DNA from: Nostoc sp. FACHB-152
GTDB lineage: Bacteria; Cyanobacteriota; Cyanobacteriia; Cyanobacteriales; Nostocaceae
Direction of reading: 5' to 3'
Length of the DNA stretch: 42,349 nucleotides
Assembly: GCF_014697475.1 (NCBI RefSeq)
Contig: NZ_JACJRV010000062.1
Location: 1-42,349, forward strand
Positions 26,380 through 33,432 of this stretch are shown piece by piece. The translations under genes were made by a program, and so were the position numbers. Position 1 is the first letter of the stretch; each line of letters begins with the position of its first letter. Below the pieces are notes generated by a model, which saw only the letters and a list, made by a program, of their open reading frames with translations, did not search any database and had not been told where the DNA came from.

Positions 26380-28218
26380 CTAATTCCTACGTTGATTATC
26401 TGGCTTTTCCGCCTCTGGTTTTTGATACTTGCCTGGATACTTACGCTGGAAGTAATCTTCCATAATTTGTAAAATCATCGGCGCTGCTACACTACCACCA
26501 CCACCACCAGAGTGTTCAGCAAAGGCAATAATTAAAACTTCTGGGTTATCTGCTGGGGCATAAGCACCAAACCAAGCATGATTTTGTTTGACACCACGTT
26601 GCCAAGCTTCGGCTGTGCCACTCTTGCCAGCTACAGGCGGAATTGTTGGTTTGTTCAAAACCTTACCTGTCCCCTCAGCGACAACCTTTCGCAACCCATC
26701 GCGCAAAATTTTCACTGTTGTTGGCTTCATATTTAAAGATTCGCGCCAGCTTTTAGCATCTTCGTTATCTTTAAGCAAATGCGGCTGGACTCGGTAGCCA
26801 CCATTAGCTGGTACACCAAACATCACAGCGACCTGTAAAGGTGTAGTTTGTAAAGCACCTTGACCAATTGACATATTAATTGTGTCGCCTACAGTCCAAG
26901 GCATTTTCCAGGCTTTCTGCTTCCAACTTTCATCAGGTACTAAACCTTTCGTTTCTTCTGATGCGAACTCAAAGCCAGTTTTTTGTCCAAACCCGTACTT
27001 GCGAGTCCATGCAATTAAAGCTGGGCCACCCACACCCCTACCTATTTGATAAAAGAAAGTATCACTACTCCACTGTAATGCGCCAACAAAACCCAAAGGC
27101 CCGAACCCAGCATGATTCCACTCACCAAATCTAGTTCCACCAATATTTAAGGAACCGTATGTCTGTAGTACTGTGCTAGGTGAAAATTTCCCTGATTCCA
27201 ACCCAGCAGTTGTGGTGACAATTTTAAAAGTGCTAGCAGGTGGAAAAGCACTGAGGGCGCGATTAACTAGAGGATGATCCTCACCTTGTACAGTTTCCCA
27301 ATCTTTTTGCGAGAGTTTTTGCTTAGAAAATATATTCGGGTCAAAGGTGGGGTGAGATACTAAGGCTAAAACTGCACCGTTTTTTGGGTTGAGGGCAACA
27401 ATAGCCCCATCTCTATCACTTAAAGCTTTTTCGGCTGACTTTTGCATATCTAAATCTAAGGTGAGGTGAAGGTCATTCCCAGCTTTGGCTTGTTTTTCTC
27501 CTAAAACCCGCAGTGGTCTTCCAGCACCATCTACTTCTACCTGCTGACCTCCCCATTCACCCCGCAATGCTTTCTCGTAGGCTTTTTCGACTCCCATCTG
27601 TCCGATGACATCACCCAAACGGTAGCCTTCTGCCTTTCTTTCTTTTAACTGTTCAGCCGTTAATTCTCGTGTATATCCTAATACGTGGGCTAGTTGTTTA
27701 CCGTGAGGATAATAACGAACGGCTTCTGTATGAACTTCGACATCTGGCAAGTCGTTTTCATACTCTTTGATAGCTGTAATCTGGGCTTCATTTAAATCAC
27801 GCGCAATTCTAATAAGAGAAGATGAATTTACTCCCGCTTCGTCTAATTTTTTTTCGATTTCTGCTTGAGGAATGTCTAAAATTTTCTCTAAACGCGGCCC
27901 TACTATTGGCCAAGAGGGCTTAGTATGTGCCATCGGCCAAAGATACACAGACCGAGGGTAGCGTGTACTAGCTAAAAGTTTGCCATTCCGGTCAAAAATA
28001 TTACCTCTTTCTGGTTGTTTAGGAATCATCCGAATACGGTTTGACTCGGCTCTTTTGCGGTGAATCGACCCCTCAACAATTTGCAGATACGCTAAACGCA
28101 TCGCTATTCCAGTGGTCATTAATAGAGTAAATATAATTAAGAATACAGGCTGGAAATTTCGTCCAACTGTACGAGTGTTTCTTTTTTCACTTAAAGGTGA
28201 AGGTTGTAGTACTGCCAT
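26380..28218 (-). CDS. mrdA: Penicillin-binding protein 2 (peptidoglycan transpeptidase)
   Basis: PBP2 crosslinks peptidoglycan for side-wall elongation with RodA in the cytoplasmic membrane. The 612-residue class B protein has one N-terminal membrane segment (about 24-46), a dimerisation region starting RGNIFDRNGKLLAS, and the transpeptidase domain. The active-site triads are present: Ser-Thr-Phe-Lys with the acyl-serine at 329, Ser-Ser-Asp at 384-386 in place of SxN, as is usual for PBP2, and Lys-Ser-Gly-Thr at 532-535. The proline/charge-rich tail is short. No rodA or mreBCD genes adjoin in this window. It is divergent from the TPR gene across a ~430-base spacer. Confidence 0.94.
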   Translation of the reverse strand: MAVLQPSPLSEKRNTRTVGRNFQPVFLIIFTLLMTTGIAMRLAYLQIVEGSIHRKRAESNRIRMIPKQPERGNIFDRNGKLLASTRYPRSVYLWPMAHTKPSWPIVGPRLEKILDIPQAEIEKKLDEAGVNSSSLIRIARDLNEAQITAIKEYENDLPDVEVHTEAVRYYPHGKQLAHVLGYTRELTAEQLKERKAEGYRLGDVIGQMGVEKAYEKALRGEWGGQQVEVDGAGRPLRVLGEKQAKAGNDLHLTLDLDMQKSAEKALSDRDGAIVALNPKNGAVLALVSHPTFDPNIFSKQKLSQKDWETVQGEDHPLVNRALSAFPPASTFKIVTTTAGLESGKFSPSTVLQTYGSLNIGGTRFGEWNHAGFGPLGFVGALQWSSDTFFYQIGRGVGGPALIAWTRKYGFGQKTGFEFASEETKGLVPDESWKQKAWKMPWTVGDTINMSIGQGALQTTPLQVAVMFGVPANGGYRVQPHLLKDNEDAKSWRESLNMKPTTVKILRDGLRKVVAEGTGKVLNKPTIPPVAGKSGTAEAWQRGVKQNHAWFGAYAPADNPEVLIIAFAEHSGGGGGSVAAPMILQIMEDYFQRKYPGKYQKPEAEKPDNQRRN

Positions 28219-28260
28219 AGAAGAAAGTGTTATTTATAAATAAGTAATTTCTAGATATCG

Positions 28261-28310
28261 GAATGCGATTTGATTACTGAACATACTTGTGTAATCAGGC
28301 AATAGGCAAC
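28261..28310. repeat. Dispersed repeat, copy 2
   Basis: This segment matches 10850-10899 at 43 of 50 positions (core GATTACTGAACATACT, then a TCAG and TAGGCAA heptamer). It lies 43 bases upstream of the mrdA start. Confidence 0.75.
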
Positions 28311-28379
28311 CCAAAAGAAGCTAATTAACAATGTACTGATTTTTTCAAAAATCAAATACCAGTGCTATACAATATTGCT

Positions 28380-28429
28380 GTGTTTATACTGAATAATTTT
28401 TAGTATTCAGTATAAACACTTACTTTTTT
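28380..28429 (+). terminator. Perfect 16-bp hairpin with T-run in a divergent spacer
   Basis: GTGTTTATACTGAATA (28380-28395) is perfectly complementary to TATTCAGTATAAACAC (28404-28419) with an 8-base loop, followed by TTACTTTTTTG. In plus-strand sense this has the shape of an intrinsic terminator, yet no plus-strand gene lies before it; it sits between divergent genes. Confidence 0.55.
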
Positions 28430-28645
28430 GTATATTCATAGTTCATTTTTGTTGGAATTGAAAGATAATTTTTGGGATCTGCTAAACCATAATATCCACT
28501 AGTGATGCTTTGCACAACTACCAATATTTTCTCAGTATATTTATGTATAAATATACTTTGAAGATGAGTCTAGTTAATTTATAATGTTTACGCCGTTAGG
28601 ATATTTTAATAAAATAATCGAATCAAAAGATTCGCAGATATATAA

Positions 28646-30247
28646 ATGGACTGGATTACGCTGCTGCGATCGCTACAGTCTGATTTTATTAAAAGATTGG
28701 CATCTGGGTGTCTGCTTCATTGCGAAACAGAAGGTCAACATAGTGAGTTAACTATAATCTCTGGAGAAAGATTAAAAATACTACGTGATTTTTGCTGGCA
28801 AATGGCAGAAAAATATAAGCGTGTTTCGCCAGTGCGTGATGTTTTTATCAGCTATCTCAAAGGGAAATTAGGAGAAGAAGTTGTTAAAGAACGCTTGGCT
28901 GATTGTATTACCGAAGTTGATTATGAAAAACGCTTTGGTGGCGATGGTAAAATTGATTTTACGTTAACTACTGACCCGACCATTGGTATTGAGGTGAAAT
29001 CTCGTCACGGTAGTATTGATAGAGTTAGATGGTCTGTCAGTTCTGAAGAAGTTGAAAAAAATGCCGTGATAGTTTGCATTTTTATCCAAGAAGAAGTGCA
29101 TGAGGCGCAATCGGAATACCATCTGTTTTTAGCAGGTTTTCTACCAACCCGCATGATTAAACTGAAAACAGGTAGAATCGCCTTTGGGATAGATCAGCTT
29201 TTATATGCTGGGGGTTTGCGTTGTTATTTAGAACAATATCAATCTGCCATTAATTATAATATTTCTAAGGAAGAAAAATATAAGCCGTCACCTACTAATA
29301 ATGTTCAGATTATTAAAGCACCTGTTGAAGCAAATAATAATATTTACACATATATTCAAGAAGTAAATTTTCTAAATCAAGGGCATGAATGCTTTCAAAA
29401 ATGTGAATATCAAGCTGCTATTACTAACTATAGCCAAGCGTTGAAATCGCAATCAAATGATGCTGAAATTTATTATAAACGAGGTTTAAGTTATTATCAT
29501 CTGGGAGATTATGAAGAGGCGATCGCAGATTATTCTCAAGCAATACAAATTAATATCAATGATGCCAAATTATATCTCAATAGAGGTTTAGCACGTTATC
29601 AAATAGGAAATTATGAACTATCTATTGAAGATTATACTCAAGCGATTAGATTAAATCCTAACTTTGCTGTCGCTTATAAAAACCGTGCTGATGCTCGTTC
29701 TCATCTGGGAGATAATCAAGGTGCAATCGAGGATTATACTCAAGCAATCAAAATTAATCCTAATTATGTTGCAACTTACAAAAACCGTGGAATGGCACGT
29801 TATTTTTTAGGATATCAGCCAGGATTTACTCAAGCTATCAAGATAAATCCTCGTGATGCGGTGGCTTACAAAAATCGAGGGAATGCGCGTGCTGATATTG
29901 GAGATCATGAAGGTGCAATAGAAGATTACACACAGTCAATCGAAATTAATCCTCATTATGCCGACGCATATTATAATCGGGGAAATGCTTTTTATGATTT
30001 AGGTAATTTGGAGCGATCGCTAACAGATTACACACAGGCTTTACAGATTAATTCTAACTTCGCTGATGCTTATTACAACCGTGCTAATATTCTGGCAGAG
30101 ATAGGAGATAAGCCAGGAGCAATTGAAGACTTTCAAAAAGCAGCAAATATTTATCTTAAAGAAGGTAAATTAGAAGCCCTGAAAGACGCACGGCAACGAA
30201 TTTTAGATTTACAAATAGAAGAATCTTTGGATATTTTAAATTTTTAG
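28646..30247 (+). CDS. Nuclease-like (PD-(D/E)xK-type) domain fused to TPR repeats
   Basis: This 533-residue protein has two parts. Residues about 60-175 look like a restriction-endonuclease fold: a helix with Gly76-Glu77-Glu78 (KLGEEVV), then GKIDFTL with Asp104, then IEVKSR with Glu116 and Lys118, the D-x(n)-E-x-K arrangement of PD-(D/E)xK nucleases. A helix and strand (NAVIVCIFI) follow. From about 240 onward there are seven TPR-type repeats (YxxAIxDYxQAIxINPxxAxAYxNRG); the repeat near 29820 is shortened by about four residues. A TPR part usually binds proteins, so this may be a nuclease with a sensor or adaptor. Catalytic activity is a prediction from motif spacing. A membrane protein gene follows after 19 bases. 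Confidence 0.7.
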   Translation: MDWITLLRSLQSDFIKRLASGCLLHCETEGQHSELTIISGERLKILRDFCWQMAEKYKRVSPVRDVFISYLKGKLGEEVVKERLADCITEVDYEKRFGGDGKIDFTLTTDPTIGIEVKSRHGSIDRVRWSVSSEEVEKNAVIVCIFIQEEVHEAQSEYHLFLAGFLPTRMIKLKTGRIAFGIDQLLYAGGLRCYLEQYQSAINYNISKEEKYKPSPTNNVQIIKAPVEANNNIYTYIQEVNFLNQGHECFQKCEYQAAITNYSQALKSQSNDAEIYYKRGLSYYHLGDYEEAIADYSQAIQININDAKLYLNRGLARYQIGNYELSIEDYTQAIRLNPNFAVAYKNRADARSHLGDNQGAIEDYTQAIKINPNYVATYKNRGMARYFLGYQPGFTQAIKINPRDAVAYKNRGNARADIGDHEGAIEDYTQSIEINPHYADAYYNRGNAFYDLGNLERSLTDYTQALQINSNFADAYYNRANILAEIGDKPGAIEDFQKAANIYLKEGKLEALKDARQRILDLQIEESLDILNF

Positions 30248-30266
30248 TAAAGGCTTTGTAAGATAA

Positions 30267-31817
30267 ATGTTAGTGAAAAAAGCAATTAATCGGATTTCAA
30301 TATTATTTGCCCATTCTCCTTGGTTGATTGTAATTCTTTTTTCACTTCTCGGTTTTATAGGTATTCTTAACCATTCCATGTGGCGAGATGAGCTAAACCC
30401 TTGGCTGATTGCTAGAGATAGCGAATCTCTTAGTAATTTAGTTGCAAATATTAAATATGAAGGGCATCCGGTTTTGTGGTATTTTTCTCTAGCATTTTTG
30501 ATAAAAATTGCTGACACTCCCTTGGTTATGCAACTTTTTCATTTAGCTATTATAATTGCTGGGGTTACAATTTTCTACGTATATAGTCCTTTTAATTATA
30601 AACAGAAATTACTGTTTACATTTGGATATTTTCCCTTATATGAATATTTGATTGTTTCTAGAAACTATGCTTTTAGTCTGCTGTTTGTTTTTGCTTTCTG
30701 TGCAGCATTTCCATCTAGAAAAACAACTTATTTATATTTAGCTGTTTTATTAGGTTTATTAGCAAATAGTAGTGCTTATGCTTTATTAATTTCATTTGCT
30801 TTGTCATTGACTTTGTTAGCTGAATTTTGTTTTGATAATGAGCATAGAAAACAGTATTTTAAACAAAGTTCTAAATATGATTTATTGATAAGTATTGGCA
30901 TTATTACAATTTCTTGTTTATTATCAGCTTATATTATTATTCCTCCTGAAGATAGCTACTTACATGGAGGGTTGAATAATGGATGGACAACTCAATTTGA
31001 TATCCGCAATTTGTTGAAATGTATAAATAGATTGTTTGCTAGTTATTTCTTGATTATTCCTCATAGAAAATGGCTAGATTCAATTGTTTGTGCCTCCATA
31101 GCTTTATTTATCTTTGCACTAACTTCAGTTAAACTTTCTAAAAAGCCATTTCCTCTATTTTTCTATATTATAGGGAATGGTGTAATCCTCACGTTTATAT
31201 ATTTAAGGCAGTTACAATTTCCCGGAAGTCCTCGTCATTTAGGACATCTCTATTTAGTTCTTATAGCAGCTTTATGGTTAGAGATTTATTATCAAAACTC
31301 TAACTATTTATTTAATAAGTTTTCTATTCAGCCAAAATTATTTGAATTAGCTCAAAAATGGCATTACATTGCCTTTACATTTATTCTCTATGCTCAGTTG
31401 CTCGGAGGGATATATGGCTTTTCAAAAGATTTAATTATCCCATTTTCTGCCAGTCGTGAAACGGCTCATTACATCCAAAAAAATCAGCTAAATAATGAAT
31501 TTATTGTAGCCAGCAGAGATGCGAATATGGCTGCCTTATCAGGTTATCTCAACCGTAAATTTTACTATCCTGAACTACAGAAAATGGGAAGCTTTACCCT
31601 ATATAAAAAAGGTCGGCAAGGGGTTGACCAAGCTGAGGTATTAAGACAAATTCATTTTTTATTTGAAAGCCAAGAAGTCAAAAACAAAATTTTATTGATT
31701 TTAAATAAAAAACTGGGTTCCACCAGAAATGATTTAAATATCGTTCCTATCAAGGATTTTAATAGGGCTTGGGTGGATAGTGAACGATATCATCTTTATT
31801 GGGTAAATAAAACATAG
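30267..31817 (+). CDS. Polytopic membrane protein, GT-C glycosyltransferase-like
   Basis: This 516-residue protein has roughly ten to twelve membrane segments and a short soluble tail. In the first loop after helix one it carries MWRDELNPW (Asp41-Glu42) and soon after GHPVLWY. An acidic pair in the first extracytoplasmic loop followed by GHP is the pattern of GT-C fold glycosyltransferases such as the dolichyl-phosphate-mannose and ArnT/PMT-like families. It may therefore transfer a sugar from a lipid carrier on the outer face of the membrane; the acceptor is unknown. It follows the nuclease-like/TPR gene by 19 bases on the same strand, suggesting one transcript. I do not recognise a named family. 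It is AT-rich, like its upstream neighbour. Confidence 0.65.
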   Translation: MLVKKAINRISILFAHSPWLIVILFSLLGFIGILNHSMWRDELNPWLIARDSESLSNLVANIKYEGHPVLWYFSLAFLIKIADTPLVMQLFHLAIIIAGVTIFYVYSPFNYKQKLLFTFGYFPLYEYLIVSRNYAFSLLFVFAFCAAFPSRKTTYLYLAVLLGLLANSSAYALLISFALSLTLLAEFCFDNEHRKQYFKQSSKYDLLISIGIITISCLLSAYIIIPPEDSYLHGGLNNGWTTQFDIRNLLKCINRLFASYFLIIPHRKWLDSIVCASIALFIFALTSVKLSKKPFPLFFYIIGNGVILTFIYLRQLQFPGSPRHLGHLYLVLIAALWLEIYYQNSNYLFNKFSIQPKLFELAQKWHYIAFTFILYAQLLGGIYGFSKDLIIPFSASRETAHYIQKNQLNNEFIVASRDANMAALSGYLNRKFYYPELQKMGSFTLYKKGRQGVDQAEVLRQIHFLFESQEVKNKILLILNKKLGSTRNDLNIVPIKDFNRAWVDSERYHLYWVNKT

Positions 31818-31838
31818 AAATTAACTGACTAAAGTTAA

Positions 31839-31862
31839 CCCCTCCTCGTGACTGAGGAGGGG
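31839..31862. terminator. Bidirectional terminator between convergent genes
   Basis: CCCCTCCTC/GAGGAGGGG forms a perfect 9-bp GC-rich stem with a 6-base loop, flanked by TTAACTTTA in one direction and AAAACTCAAAC in the other. It fills the 58-base gap between the GT-C-like gene and the PRC-barrel gene and can serve both. Confidence 0.8.
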
Positions 31863-31875
31863 TCAAAACTCAAAC

Positions 31876-32856
31876 TTAATATCCGCCTTCTTCTTCGTAT
31901 TCTGGCTGTCTTTCTTTGACTTTTTTGGGAATATTCACTGGTTTTGGCGCATCTTCCCAAGCATCGCTTTCTACATCATCGTCATAATCATCGTAATCGT
32001 CGGTGTAGGCTTTGGCTTCGTACTTGGGCGGTTGTTGATATCTATCTCGCCCTGTGGCTTCACTCCAGTTATCTTCTTCTTCGTCTTCTTCGTAGCGGAT
32101 AGACTCATACTGTTGCGCTCTCATGACTTCGCGCCGTGGTCTTTCTTCTTCTACGTAGTCTTCATTCCATTCTTCTTCCCGCGCTACGGGTTCGGGGGTG
32201 CGAACTTTTGGCTTAGGTGGCTGTAATGGTACGCCACTAGGTAGCTGATTTGAAGGTGCAACTGTACGCGGTGCAGAATAACCATATTCTTCTTCTGCAT
32301 CTCGTTCCCAAGGTGCTTTCCCGATACCTAAACGCTCTAGAACGCCTACAGTTAATTGTGTTGTGCGTTCTTCTGCTCCTTCAAATACAATTAATCTGCT
32401 GGGGCCAGTGCTAACAATTTCCTCTATTGAAATCTCATAAGTGCTAAGAAATTGATCGGGAATTTGTGGTACTCCCAAGGAAGCAATAATTATAGAGTGC
32501 AGCTTACCTGAGATGGCATCAAACTTAAAGCCCCGGACTCTGCCTAAGACTTCACCTGTTTCTGTAATTACTTCCCAGTTAATGAGATTACTGAAAGCTT
32601 CAATTTCAATATCTTCTATGACATCTTCGTTATCAACCAGGATGGCATCACCAATTTGGTTGATACTGCTGAGGTACATATAGCGTGGCAGTCCAGAGAT
32701 AGAGATCAGGCTGTCTCGTAAACCAAGAGCCACAACCTCTCTTTGATCGATATCAACCCAGATTTGATTCACAATCCCTAGCCGCTTGGCGTTATCGCGG
32801 GTAATCACCTGAGTATTTAATAAGTCGGAACGCCTAATTATCTGTTCAGAGGTCAT
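31876..32856 (-). CDS. PRC-barrel domain protein with acidic disordered tail
   Basis: This 326-residue soluble protein has two PRC-barrel-like domains. The first (about 7-80) begins RRSDLLNTQVITRDNAKRLG and contains VNQIWVDIDQREVVAL; the second (about 88-165) contains INWEVITETGEVLGRVRGFKFD. PRC barrels occur in photosynthetic reaction centre subunit H and in RimM, and mediate protein contacts. The last ~130 residues are low in complexity, rich in Asp, Glu, Tyr, Arg and Pro, and probably disordered (DDYDDYDDDVESDAWED). The gene is downstream of smc on the same strand, with the smc relic and a MITE between. The family is conserved in cyanobacteria; the role is not established. Confidence 0.85.
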   Translation of the reverse strand: MTSEQIIRRSDLLNTQVITRDNAKRLGIVNQIWVDIDQREVVALGLRDSLISISGLPRYMYLSSINQIGDAILVDNEDVIEDIEIEAFSNLINWEVITETGEVLGRVRGFKFDAISGKLHSIIIASLGVPQIPDQFLSTYEISIEEIVSTGPSRLIVFEGAEERTTQLTVGVLERLGIGKAPWERDAEEEYGYSAPRTVAPSNQLPSGVPLQPPKPKVRTPEPVAREEEWNEDYVEEERPRREVMRAQQYESIRYEEDEEEDNWSEATGRDRYQQPPKYEAKAYTDDYDDYDDDVESDAWEDAPKPVNIPKKVKERQPEYEEEGGY

Positions 32857-32942
32857 TCTATACCGAGTCCTGATCTCGAATCCGGTTTATCTATACACTA
32901 TTATTAACAAAGTTTCAAGCAGATGTATTCGAGGTGGGCCAC

Positions 32943-33173
32943 TTAATTCCCAAAACTTGGGTATAAGTGCCTCGTGCTTGAGTAACGCCAATGGTGCGTT
33001 CGGCTGATTTTATCATCGGATGACGCAAACTCACAACTATAAGTTGTGCTTGTTGTTTGATCATTCTAGCTAATCGTTCTAAGTTTGCCCCGTCTGAAAA
33101 CATATCTATTCTATATTCTTTAAAAATATAAAAAGATGGCGGGCAGTAGCGTTGCAGAGCAAAAATAAAATTT
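32943..33173 (-). pseudogene. Eroded duplicate of the smc 3' end
   Basis: These 231 bases match the 3' end of the intact smc gene (33452-33684) at high identity. Translated in the matching frame they read [32 protein letters not shown], then [13 protein letters not shown] and YTQVLGIK. Differences include a 9-base deletion (loss of three residues after QQAQL) and a 6-base gain at the Walker B site, where FDEVDMF has become FKEYRIDMF. The ABC signature, the rest of the head and any start codon are absent. Length changes are multiples of three, so the frame is still open, but it cannot make a functional ATPase. It is a gene fragment left by duplication. Confidence 0.88.
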
Positions 33174-33337
33174 ATCAAGCAAGACTTTGTAAAGTTTTTG
33201 CTGCGTGATGTATTTAATATCCTGCTATGACTTTCATTAGGAACAAATATCAAAATTAGCTAATGTAAATCAATGGCTAATGGCGTTGAGAGGTGGTTAA
33301 CTCTCTCCTTAATCTGTCGCCTGTCACCTTTAACCTT

Positions 33338-33428
33338 AGGACTTATGCAAGAACCCTCTGAAACTCTTATAACTTCGTGAACTTTGCGTCCTTTGTGGTT
33401 CGTTTTTTCATGATTTTGCGTAAGCCCT
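33338..33428. mobile_element. MITE-like element (91 bp) next to the smc stop codon
   Basis: The ends AGGACTTATGCAA and TTGCGTAAGCCCT are inverted repeats matching at 11 of 13 positions. The interior contains TTCGTGAACTTTGCG and TTTGTGGTTCG, phrases I associate with dispersed Nostocales repeats. It has no coding capacity. The right end lies four bases beyond the smc stop codon in transcript sense. I could not see a clear target-site duplication. Two TGTCRCC heptamers (33315-33328) lie just outside the other end. Confidence 0.65.
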
Positions 33429-33432
33429 GAAT

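Noticed and set aside
32915-33253. A 112-codon minus-strand frame as a new gene
   Set aside because: Its conserved part is only a damaged copy of the smc C-terminus; the first ~27 codons match nothing and there is no convincing start. It is listed as a pseudogene.
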